A stretch of 64,000 nt of DNA, taken from Kryptolebias marmoratus. Lineage: Eukaryota > Chordata > Actinopteri > Cyprinodontiformes > Rivulidae. Where the stretch lies: NCBI RefSeq assembly GCF_001649575.2, contig NC_051443.1, positions 6,690,269-6,754,268 of the forward strand, in the 5' to 3' direction. The notes below the pieces were generated by a model, which worked only from the letters and a program-made list of their open reading frames with translations, did no database searches and was not told the DNA's origin. Shown piece by piece: positions 21,540 through 33,300 of the stretch (position 1 is the stretch's first letter; each line of letters begins with the position of its first letter). The position numbers and the translations under genes were made by a program.

Positions 21540-22950
21540 AATACAGTCACATAACCATTTAACACAAGCAATTTCATTTAATTTCCACCACTATATCTGA
21601 TTGGAAATTAAATGAGGCAATGATTTTTTTACTTAGTTGTGTTTGAAGGCCGGTTTCATTCGCTTCAATAGTCACTAATGATGGTTTCTGTTCCTTACAT
21701 GTATGAACCCTGGTTCATCAGCTTGGTTGCAGGCATCTGACTTTAATCAACCGATCTTTGACTTATAAGTATCTGCTCATTCCCAAACACTTTCTACAGA
21801 GGACCTCTCTCTTGGTTCAATGAAACAAACCATCTGATGCAGCAGATCTGCTTGTAGTTTGAAAACATTTTAAGGTTTCATTGATTTTTTTATGTAAAAC
21901 ACTTCTAGTTTTGTGAGATTTTTAGGTCTTCGTGACAGGACAATCCAGATTCAAAATGCTTTCCGTTTGAGGATCTGTGAAGGTCAAAGCAAAATTACCA
22001 CAGACTGAGAAAATCGTTTTCGGACTGAGGTGAATTTCAATCATTATCTTGTAGAATTTAACTTAGTTTCATCTTCAGCCTTTTTTTGCACTGTTTGTGA
22101 ATCCTAAAGGAGGAGTTCTTTTGAATTTGTTATTCCTTCAGCAGTCCTAAAAGAGATTAATTCATCATTTTGTTGTATTTAAAAAGCATTTTTTGAACTT
22201 CTTCTAACCCAGGCCCTATTTCTAAAACTTACCAAGGGTCAGATGTTCTGTGGCAAAAAATCAAAATCTGACTTTAATGTTGAAGAATAATAAAAGTTTT
22301 TCTTCTTTTATTGTCAAACTGTGGCTTTGTTTATCCTTTTTTATATATGAAGGATTTCTTTGTCCTCCGGAACTTAGCTTGAGCTCCATAGTTAATTTCT
22401 TAATTGCATTACAAACAGAGGAAACAGGTTCCTGAAAACACTTCAGTCTTTTTATGGCCTTTTCCTGCTTTATGGGCACCAGTTATTTTAATCTTCAGAA
22501 GGGGAGAGGCCCGTGGCTCCTGTTAGGTCCAGCTGCGGCTGGCCAGAGAATTTGTTTTTTCTTTATCCAACTTTTCTTACAGATTGCAGATCCCAGTCCC
22601 AAAAGATCTAAAACTCCTAACTCCTAACACTAATAATGGACTGTTCCTACCTACAATGTTGGAATGTTTTTTTCCCTTCCTTTTTGTATTTTGGAAATCA
22701 GTTCATCTTTGAGTTTTTTTAGTATGAATTTATATAATTTGACTTCACTTTTGCCTGTCTCTGTATAGATCAGCACAACTAACTATCAAAGCTTGAACAT
22801 AGATTTCACAATTTAGGCAACAGGAGCTCTAAGACTTAGCTGCACTGAGGCACCGAAGCAGGAAGGGAAAAAAAAAAACAAAAAACAACTCAGTTCTTAT
22901 CATGCAATTCTTTGGCTTCAAGCTGCAATTTGACAGATTTGATCTCTGAC
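21540..22950. other. Unannotated stretch
   Basis: AT-rich sequence with a poly-A run at 22868; no gene or clear repeat recognised. Confidence 0.5.
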
Positions 22951-22954
22951 AGCT

Positions 22955-23530
22955 ATAAACATCAGCCTGTGCACCCCCTCACCCCCTTTCAGCAGTTAAT
23001 ACATGGGAAAAGCAGTCTTATATGCTGAGTTCACCTTTAGGCTTCACTAAATACAGACTGGGCCTGTTTTTATCAGCCCTGCAAAGACAGAAGAGGGCCA
23101 AGAGGTGAGAAGCCCCCTTCAAGATGTCTGCTTCACAATGGGAGCAGAAAAGTGCTTTAAAATCAGATTCCAGCAGGATGGAGAGTGTTTGTGCAGGAGA
23201 GGGGGGTTTATCAGCGTCTAACACTCACAGGAAGTCCGCTTTGGGATTGTCCATCCAATTCCTGCGTTCCACAGGAAGCTTTGCATAAAAAGCAACTGAA
23301 AAACGCCCAAAGACATTTCATTTGTCACCGGTCGCCTCGAAGGGAGCAGCTGGAACAGACCGGAGCACGGGCTGTTTTTTTTAAAAATCTGAGACCCCAA
23401 AGCTGAGCTCTATAAAGAACCTGGAACCATGGAGGGGTCCTTTAACACGCAGGCCTACCGGCTCGCGCCCATGGCCGCCGCTCAGCGTGCACACGCACCT
23501 GATGAGCACATACTGCCAGGGTAAGGTTGT
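22955..23530 (+). promoter_or_regulatory. Possible upstream promoter/exon (weak)
   Basis: Repeat-free segment with a CTATAAA box (23410-23416), a short ATG frame in good start context (GAACCATGG, ATG at 23429) of about 30 codons, and a consensus donor CCAGG|GTAAGG at 23517-23526. It lies 3.9 kb upstream of the first egfl7 coding exon; mammalian EGFL7 is known to use several alternative 5' exons. The TATA box is too close to the ATG for both to work together, so this may be coincidence. Confidence 0.2.
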
Positions 23531-23838
23531 GTTTTGTTGTAAATATTTTTTTTTTCAATTCACCCTGCAAAGTTTTAGTCTGGTTTATATATGAACAATT
23601 TATACAGCAAGATTCAGACATCGAATGCCAATTATAATAATAGTAATAATAATAACTGGTTGGATATGCACTGTGAATGGCTGGAGGTGTAGAAGATGGT
23701 GCAGACACTGCCGCAGCACACAGGATGGATGAGGAAGACTTGGTTTATATGCATGGATCACTACTTTGCACATTTTTAACAAAAAGGGTCAAATGTGTTT
23801 GAATAGTACTGGTGCTGTAGCACTTAAAGTGTGTAAAT

Positions 23839-24052
23839 CAGGGATAGGCAACCCTGGTCCTCGAGTGCCACCATCCTGCATGTTTTACTTGTTTCCCTGC
23901 TCCAACACACCTGATTCAGTGGTTAAATTACCTCTTCATGTTCTGCAGAAGACTGTTAATCGCCCGTTGATTCAAATCAGGTGCGCTGAAGCAGAGAAAC
24001 AAGTAAAACATGCAGGATAGTGGCACTTGAGGACCAGGGTTGCCTACCCCTG
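23839..24052. mobile_element. hAT MITE, 214 bp, fold-back type
   Basis: Termini CAGGGATAGGCAACCCTGG and CCAGGGTTGCCTACCCCTG are inverted copies, and a perfect 8-bp target duplication GTGTAAAT flanks the element (23831-23838, 24053-24060). Complementarity continues inward (TGCATGTTTTACTTGTTTC with GAAACAAGTAAAACATGCA), so most of the element is one imperfect hairpin. Confidence 0.95.
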
Positions 24053-24779
24053 GTGTAAATGGACAGAAGATTGTTGGAGAGGAAGTGTAAAATAAAGTCC
24101 ATGTGGAAAATAAATACAATTCATTCATTGTCATTTTTATGCATAACGTGAGAAAAAAACTGTTTTATACATTCATCTCTCACTATTGGGTGCATATAAA
24201 AAGTAGCAATAAAAGTGTATCAGTAAGTTAAAAAAGGCTATTAAAAAACAATCAAGATTCAATAAAATTTAATAAAAATTAAGAATGAAACAGTTTTACT
24301 GGCCTCGGTGAGTGAACAATAACTAACTATATAAACTTAGTTCTAAAAAGAACAATGAAAGTACACACTGAATAGTATAAAACCATTACAAAATAGTTTT
24401 TAAATAAAAAAGCAGCAGGTGGCAGCACTTATAAAGTGTAATAGTAGTAAAATAAAGTGCGGGAAAATTAATTCAAAACTTCTGATGTCCTGAATGAGAA
24501 GGGCTTTAAGACAGCTTGTAAACTTTTATTTTAGTATTTATGAAATAAAATGTTAATATTATGAATTCATTATATATTTTATTTTAATATTAGCAAATGA
24601 GATTACCTTGCAGCTTGTTTAACCCCCACCCCCACCCCCTTCTATCTTTAAATTTGGCTACTAAGAATAAATGTTCATTCATAGTTGTTTTATTATGTTG
24701 AAAAGTCAAACTGACAGATTAAAAAAAACATTAAAACCCTGAGATTGAACTGCCTGCAGTTTTCTGTTTTGTCTGAGTG

Positions 24780-25270
24780 ATGCGTTCAGGTAATGGAGGA
24801 CAAATCCCTGACCCTAAATCTGCGCGTGAAAGTTTATTTAAAGTTATCCAGACACATGAAGAGATATCAAATCTGCTATGTTTCGACCAGTCTGTGACGT
24901 TTCAGGGAAAATCTTTTCATAAGATCACTTCTTCTGCAGAAGAGGAGGAATGGTTGGACCCGGGTCAGCAGGACTCGGTCCGTGAAGTCTGCGCCGTGAC
25001 GTCACAGGCGGTCTGAGCTGCGGGACACCCAGCTGGAGGAGTGGGAGGAGGTCCTTACATCACCCCCCATGCTCTCCTCTGACAGTCCGAGCTCCAGGAG
25101 AAACCTGGGAGACTCTTGGAGCGGATTTTTTAATTTTTAATTTTTTTTTTTATCTCTGGACTTTTACCCCATCCAGGAGCAGAACCGGAGCGGAGCGGAG
25201 CCGCGGGAGTCCCACAGGACGGTGCTCTATCCGGATTAAACGGTTCGGAGGCTCAGTTTGTGGTTAGTTT
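24780..25270 (+). promoter_or_regulatory. Probable egfl7 promoter and non-coding first exon
   Basis: A shift from AT-rich repeats to CpG-rich, unique sequence (for example GGAGCGGAGCGGAGCCGCGGGAG near 25185) about 2.2 kb upstream of the ATG exon. GGAGGAGTGGGAGGAGGTCC and CCGGATT elements are compatible with ETS binding, which is known to control EGFL7. A donor-like TTTGTG|GTTAGT follows at about 25262. Start site and exon border are guesses. Confidence 0.4.
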
Positions 25271-27197
25271 TTCTGTGTCCGTGCATGCGCTCTCTGGGAG
25301 GTTAGCTTTGTGGCTGGTGTGCGCGCGTGTCCGCCAGCCGTGCTCGCTCTTTGTGCTGCGTACCGTTTCTGTTCAACTTCGTGGACAGAAGTCTTCAGCA
25401 TCCTTTCACGGCGAGAGTTTCGCGGCGCGTGAGAGCTCCGGAGAAGGAGAGATACGTGCTGGGTGTCCTGGGCTGTGAAACAGCTCCACCCTGCGGCCAA
25501 AGCAGGAACTACATCCAAAACCAGCCTGTGTCAGTGGGTCACAGGTTGTTGTTGTCTTTATTCTGATGAACACTTATGTCCTGGTTCAGTCACGTGGTCT
25601 GAGCACCGTGATTACAGATGTTCACCAGGATTATAAACAACATTTTAGAGTTAAATGTATAGTTTTGACAACACACTGCCTGTGTGTTAACACTCAGCTG
25701 TAAGTAAGACACAGTCTTTAAAGTGCCTCCCCTCCAGTCCCCCTGCTACCCCGTAATAGTTTGTGAATGAAGTATCAGATGGACCTCTGGGCTCAGATCC
25801 AGCAGGCTGTCCTCTGAGGATCAGTGAGGTCTCTGCAGTCCTGTAACCTGTGATCACACCGGGGTTGGCTTTAATGTGTCGTGAGGGATTAAACTACTGC
25901 AAACAGGTGGCTTATTACCTTACTTTTAATCCTGTGTGTGATGATCTAATGTGTCAGTGTGAAAGGATGCTCAGAGAGGTCTTAATCTGTTTTTTTTTTT
26001 CTTTTTTTAGCTGCTCTGTTTTGTTTTTCTTTTCAGTGCAGGACAGTTAACTTTCAGCCTGGTTTCACAACCAGTTCTTAAGACACTTTGTATAGAAGCA
26101 CGTGTAGGCTAGCTGTTGGAAACGTCCGCCTAACGACACATTATCTGTTTCTTTCTGTGTTGTGGAAACGAAAACCCCCAGATCAATACTGCTGCACATC
26201 AGACAATAAAAGCTGTTTTACCACTACCTCATAAAAAAAGATTAAGTCAGTTCATAAAACAAGCAAACAAAAGACTGTGCATATATTAAAGAATTACTGA
26301 TTATTATAGTCACCTAAAAAGATGTAACAATAAAACTAAAAACCACAACAAAAACAAACCAATAACAGAAAAATCAACAATAATAATTTTTTTTTTAATT
26401 ATTTTAGAAAAAAACAATACACCCTCCCCCCTCAAACAAACAAACAAAACATTTATTTTTTGGGGTTAGTTCTGTTGTGTTGCGTTTTTAATATCGACAA
26501 ATAAGGAAATAATGGACATCATATTGGAACATGGAAGTTGAAGCTAATGCAGGGTCTGAGTTTAGTTTCGCTGCTGCATGTTCAAATATTCACTTTTTAA
26601 ATGCGTATTGCTGTAATTAGTTATTTCACGCTTAAAGAAAGATCATGTGACATAATAATTGAGTGTGAGGAGTTTCATTTGGTCAGGTATTTCCTTATTT
26701 ATCAATGTTTTTTACTGTTTGCTCATTGTATTTCTAAAAGATTTAGGTAATTATAGTTTCTTTCTTTCTGAAATAATGCTTTTTAGTTTCATTGATTTGT
26801 TTTCTTTTAATTTAAGCATCTATGTTTTTTTTTTATTTAAGTCCCTGTTTTTTGCACTGCTGGGCTTCTGTACATCCCCCTGCCTGGACAGAACAACCTT
26901 GGTCCGTTTTAACACAGACATTCTGCTCCTGACTGATCTGCAACCAGTTTGATTTGTGAATTGATCATTTGAAGCTTGCAGATTTTTGCTAAACGTCCTC
27001 AGACCTATAATGGTCTCCGGACCCAGAGCAGAGTCCAGTCAGATCTGTCTCTTTGTAGCAGAAAAGGTTGGACTTGTGGCTTTAGATGAACCGAAGTCAG
27101 TTCTGTCCAGGTTTCTGCTGGATGTTCTCTTTAATCTGAAGCGAAGAAAACTCCCAGTGGTTCTTTTACATATATTCATTTCCCCTTCTTTTTCCAG
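25271..27197 (+). other. Probable egfl7 5' intron
   Basis: No coding frame of note. Contains AT-rich and poly-T tracts and ends with a strong acceptor, CCCCTTCTTTTTCCAG, at 27182-27197. Confidence 0.45.
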
Positions 27198-27348
27198 GTA
27201 GCTGTGGTCAGCCTCCTGAAGGAGAACACACAGCGTGAGGAGAGAGAGCCCACCCCTCCCCCTCCGTCTTCCTCTCCTCTTCCCTCCGACTGGCACAGAG
27301 AAGAGTGTGAGAGCCCCGGCGAGGGAACGTGGGAAAGAGGAAGAGACG
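27198..27348 (+). promoter_or_regulatory. egfl7: egfl7 5' UTR in the start-codon exon
   Basis: The exon begins after the acceptor at 27197. It has no ATG before 27349, so the egfl7 ATG is the first in this exon. The sequence is purine- and CCTCC-rich. Confidence 0.65.
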
Positions 27349-30300
27349 ATGTACCGAATGCTGCTCCTCTCTTCCTCCCTCTTCATCCTTCATGTGATGG
27401 CCACTCCCCAGGTCTTCGCCCCACACGGGTAACAGCTCCACTTCATCCTCTTCCTGTCTTCATTATGACCTGTCCGTCTGTCCCCATCTGTGTTCACATG
27501 TCTCCTTCAGCCATCGCTCAGAGACTCAAGTGTTTAAAAGTTCACCCTGTCAAGGAGGATGAGGGCCGTTCGAACCACAGTTCCCAAACTTTTCAGCTTC
27601 TAACCCTCAAAATAACTGAAGCAAAGGCTAGTGACCCCAAAAATTGTCAATTTAATTATACAAACTTTGCTAATAACAGTTAAATGAGGACAGATTGTTA
27701 ACATAGTCAGCCTTAACAACTACAATAATGTTTTCATCAATTTAAGACTATTGGATTTATTGTTTGCAACAATAATGGAGTAAATATACCATCATTTTTT
27801 CTATTTAATTTGGTTTCTGGAGAACACCTGAGGACCCTCTCTTGGTGTTTCATGAATGAAAATTTTTTTGGGGGAGCGATAAGGCAGGGGACATGGGGGA
27901 AGGAGTTAAACATGTCAAACTTTAGATTTGAAGCCAGTTTTCAGTTCAGGTTTAAACTTTGATTTCTGCTCGGGCGTTTGCAGGAGGAGGGTGTGCGGCC
28001 GGAGCCTAACTCACAACGTTGTCATGACAACGGAGACCTACGTCCAGCCAGTGCACAAGCCCTACATCACCCTGTGTCCAGGCCATCGGCTCTGCAGCAC
28101 CTACAAGTGAGAGGAACACACACACACACACAGAAGTGGGTCACAGAGGCACATATTTGAATCTAAATATTGAGCACTTTGTGGAACTACGGGAAATGAG
28201 CTGCCTGCCTTCTGAGACCATGCTCTTGTTTATTTTGGACTCTGCCTCCCTCCGTACTTACACAGCCCTGACACCCCCCACCCCCCATCCCCCCACATTC
28301 TCCCCATTTTTAACCTCCTTTAACCGCTCTCTCTCCCACCAACACTCACTGTCACTTTTTCACCGTCCGTCCATCTTTTCTTCTCATGGTTTTTAATGTG
28401 GCCTTGGCTCAAACAGTTACAGGCTGTCTCCGGCTGGTTTCTCTGGGTTTCAGCCTCAGTTTTATCAGCTTTAATTCTCCACCCTGTAGCAAACTAAACA
28501 CAACAGACTCTCAGCAGGCCTTTCTCCCATCTTTGACTCATTTTTTTGTGGTTACAGTTTCCAACAAATGTTCATTTTCGTATCAACTGTCAGATAGAAC
28601 ACAGAAACAGCAGCACACAAACTAAGGTGATGACGGAGGGAATCATCACTCTAATCTCAGTGTGTACATGTGTGTGTGTGTGCGTGTGCGGGTGTTTGTC
28701 TCCACAGGACAACGTACTCGCTGGCTTACCGACAGGTGAGCAGAGTGGTGTCAGCGACACATTTTTACCCAGAATGCTGCCCAGGCTGGCGAAGATTTCA
28801 CTCCCACAGCTGCAACCAAGGTAACATCCAGAGATGAGTGCTGCTAAATGAGACAGATTCTCTACAAAACTACAAACTTCAGAATGTGATCTCAAATTCC
28901 TAACAAGTCAGAAGATGCTTTTCAAATTCAGTGTAAAGATTTTTAGACAGATTTTATTATTTATTTTTGTGAAAACCATTTTTAAGTAGTTGTATATACC
29001 TGGTACACACCCAATATATAACTGTTACCTACCAGGTAAGAACCATGTAGGTACCCAGTAAGGTCCAGTAAAGTACAAAGTATGTGCCCATCATGTGTAT
29101 ATAATTTGCCAGAAAAATACCAGATAAGTACTAGGTATGTACCTGGTAATTACTGTGTACATACATGGTACTATCCTGGTAAATACTGGGTATAAAGTAA
29201 GTACTGGTAATTACCAGGTAAGTACCAGGTATGTAGTTGGATACTAACTAGGTTTGTGTGTATGAAGTAAGTACAATGTACGTATTTGGTAAATACAAGG
29301 TATGTACCTGGCACATACCAGGTAAGTACCAGGTACGCACTCTGTACTTACCTGGTAGGTATTTGGTATATGTTAGGTACCAGGTCAGTACTGTGTAGAT
29401 GTATCAGGTATGTATTGGGCTGTATTGTGTAGTACTATCTGATAATCTTGAGTATGTTCCTGTTTTCTAAAAGTAAAACTTATTTGACTTACCTTAATGT
29501 GTTTTCCAGCTGTGTGTGAGCAGCCCTGTGGAAACGGTGGTACCTGCTTAAAACCCAATAAGTGTGCCTGTCCTCTGGGCTGGACCGGACCTCAGTGCCA
29601 AACTGGTACACAAACCCAGACACCCCACCCCCTTCAGATCTACCTGTACAAAAGAAGTGTAAATTTCCACCTGACTGTGTGTCTTTGCTTCCTGTCAGAC
29701 GTGGACGAGTGCAGCGGGCGGCAGCCGTGCGTGCAGCAGTGTGTGAACACAGCTGGAAGCTACAGATGTGCGTGCGGAGACGGCTTCAGGCTCGCCGGAG
29801 ACGGTCGCTCGTGTCAGAGCCTCCCCTCTCCTCCTCCATCCCCGAGCAGCCAGGCAGCAGTGGGTGGTCGCACCGATCTGGGTAAAGGATCCCAGTCTGT
29901 TTCTGGCATATCTTCGTTTTCAGGACAGAGGACAGAAACATGGCCAGCCTCGCGCTTCATTATTACTTTTGGTACGCGCTATGCCACTCTCAACTCGTAC
30001 CGTGAGTAATAATGCACTGCGACTGGTACCGACTCCAGACGGATGGCTCCATGCGGTGAGATGGGGATCATTTAGAGTTTGATAATGACTCAGTTCACTG
30101 TGAAGCAACATCTGCCTTTAATACAACTCCCGTGCTAATACACACATACTTTTCTCCCACATACTCCATTAGTTTTCCTAAAAATGCTGTATTGTTGTCT
30201 CTCACCAAGAAAAAGCTCGTTTTCATTCATGCATACAGCTTGTGTCTTAGCAACCCAATAATACAACCCCCACTTGGTGTCTACAAACATGTTGGACTCC

Positions 30301-33300
30301 AGGATATTCCTTTTAAGTCCTGTTGTGTGTCGGTCTTATTGGTCTCTAGGGGAAATTATGCAACATGAAACCTTACCTTTTCCTGATTTCTCCCAGTGCT
30401 TTCCAGCTGGAAAATAAAAAAACTGTAAAATAAAATAAAGGCTTAGCATTCCTTGAAGGAAGTCCCGCTGCCTTTCATGCCAGAGTTCAAGGCTAAGATC
30501 ACCTTATGTTGAGTTATATATTCAAACCTGGAAAAAAACGTTAGGCACAATCTCATGAAATATTGCTAATTGTCATACTCATAATATGTATTGTGGATTA
30601 CTCTCAGCTATTACCATACCAAATTTAAGCTCAATATCTGTATAACTGACTGAGTTATAGTCATTTTTGTGCTAGCTAATGATGACTAGCTGTGGCGGCC
30701 ATGTTGAATTAGACTGACTTCAAAAGTTAATCAGTTGTAGGTGTACATCTAATTCTTTCTTTCTGAAAGTTTCATTCAAATCTGTCCAGTGGTTCGTGAG
30801 ATATTTTGCAAACAGACAAACATAGTTGTAGTTGTAGTTACTGGTAAAATTTTGAACAAATATTTTGTGTGATCTATTAGCGCTCAGAATATGTTTTGGG
30901 GATCAGTCTCAGCTACCACCTCAACCAGTTTTAGGTCCAGATCCATAAAATTGACTGAGTCTCAGCTATGTTTGTGTTTTGGAAGGTTGATTAGCTGTTA
31001 AAGCCATCGTGAATCGGGTTGACTCCAAAAGTTATTCACTGGTAGAGGTACATCAAGTGATTTCTTTCTGAAAGCTTTGTTGAAATTTAACCAGTGGTTC
31101 ATGAGATATTTTGCTAACAGACAGACACATACACATATGTGCAAAAACATTATATAAAAAAAAGATGTGTGGGGGTGTGTGGTGGTGGTGGTGGGGGGNN
31201 NNNNNNNNNNNNNNNNNNNNNNNNNNNNNNNNNNNNNNNNNNNNNNNNNNNNNNNNNNNNNNNNNNNNNNNNNNNNNNNNNNNNNNNNNNNNNNNNNNNN
31301 NNNNNNNNNNNNNNNNNNNNNNNNNNNNNNNNNNNNNNNNNNNNNNNNNNNNNNNNNNNNNNTGTTTCTTGCACTTTCAGAGAAAGAAACACGTCTGCGT
31401 GAGTGAGAGGTTGCCAAACGCCTCGGGCTCTCCTCCAAACTCCCCTCTATTTATCAGCGTTTGTACAGAAAAACTGACCACAAAGTGAAATATTCTCTGC
31501 TAAAAGTTCACCTCCACGACTACATGATAAATGTCTGAGGCCGCAGACGTAACAACAGAAACCCGACACTTTTAGAAGCCGCAGGGGGGTGTTTGTGCCC
31601 CGCACTCGTGGATGCGTTTTCGCAACATGTCTTCATCGCGGCGTTCTTCTGTTATCCGTTCAGAGCCACATGTGTGAGGGCTGTTGATGAAGATCACAAA
31701 CGTAAACAAAGACAATCAGCTCTCGCGCCGCCAACAAGTCCGGGGCCGTTTAGCCTCCCGCCTTTTTTTCCCCCTACTCCGTTCTTGGCCAGCGTCTGAG
31801 TTCTCATTCCAGCTCCATCAACCCTGTCTGCTGGGGGCATGATATAAGTCCTGCCTCGATTCGGGACGTTCCCTCTCGAGTGGATAGAGTCAGACGTTTC
31901 CCTGGAAGTGATGCTCATTCACAGAGGAGCTGAACTTTTGCCCGTCTCTTTCAAATTCTTTAGCCATTCCCATATGAACCCCCCACCCCCCACCCCACTC
32001 ATGCCCTAAATACCCTGTCTCCTTTCAGCTCCTCTGTCAAACTGGTTTCTGCCTTAGAGTTGATGCCATCAGTCACCCCCCCCCCCCCCNNNNNNNNNNN
32101 NNNNNNNNNNNNNNNNNNNNNNNNNNNNNNNNNNNNNNNNNNNNNNNNNNNNNNNNNNNNNNNNNNNNNNNNNNNNNCTCCCACTCTGGCCCCCCCCTCC
32201 TGACTTATTTTCCATAAATTCCCATACAGTAAGCTTCATCCTCTGATGTCTCTCAGCATTCAGATCTTTTTGTGGTTCCCAGAACTACAGCGAGAGGCCT
32301 TCAGTTTTCAGGAACCAACTACCTGCTTGTGTGCGGGACACCAGCAGCCTCAACGCTTTTAAAACCAATCTAAAAATGTATTTATTTGAAAAATCTCACT
32401 CGACGAATACATTATAACTGTTTTTCTGATTAGCTTGTGTGCTATTCGTACTGTTCAGTAATGCTTTGTCGTCTCTAGCAGTGGGTGATAATGTTTTTAC
32501 CTGTGTGTGTGTGTGAGAGCACGTGTTTGGTTGAATCACTGAACAGATTTTCCTAAACCTTTCAGAAAGCAATCATGGGGTTCACGTCTACAACCTTTGG
32601 AGTTGACTTGATTCAAGATGGTCGCCTTAGCAAAGCAGTCGTCATGAACACAAAAACGGCTCTAACAGAATCACTTTTACAGACATGGAGCTAAAATTCA
32701 AAGCGATAGTCACAGGCCCTTCTTCACAGCACATGCTCTAAGTGCTAACTGATCACGCAATGTTTTTTTTTCCAAGGTTTGACCAAATGTCATTTCTCAA
32801 CATTTTATGATCTCAGGCTAAAAACAAAGAAGGTGGGTGGGTGGGTGATATGCATTCCTTCAAGGAATGCTAGGTCTTTCATTTGATCATGTTCTCATAG
32901 GCTTTTTTTATTCTGCTTTCTTGTTTTGCTATTTTTGATGTTTATTGTCTTTCCTAACTCTATCTGCCTGTTTTGTTTGGCAGGCTGAGTTAAGGCCCTA
33001 GCTCACACGGCTGCTGGTAGTTGGTGAAAACTTTTCATGAGGGAATCTCCGGAATGTCTTTCACCGTGGTTCTTCTCAAAGCTCCCCGTGTGATTGCAGA
33101 GCCCCTCTGCTTGAGTTTTGAACATGTTTAAATAATCTGCACAACCTTTGTCTAAAATAGTCCCAAAACTGTTGTAGGCATGCACAGCTCGGCTAAAGGA
33201 CACTAGAGTTGCATTTTGACACCTGCAGAAAAACAAAAGAGGTCTAAAAACCATGCTGATAATCAATAAGAAATATTAAAAAAAGGTCTTTATTTGTCAA

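Noticed and set aside
27204..27683. 159-residue plus-strand frame overlapping the egfl7 start exon, and minus frames over the same region
   Set aside because: It is out of frame with egfl7 and runs into intron; composition is from the purine-rich 5' UTR.
29497..30009. One 170-residue protein
   Set aside because: It is two egfl7 exons read through a short intron and into the mir-126 intron; splice sites and phases are clear. Its openness is reported as a finding instead.
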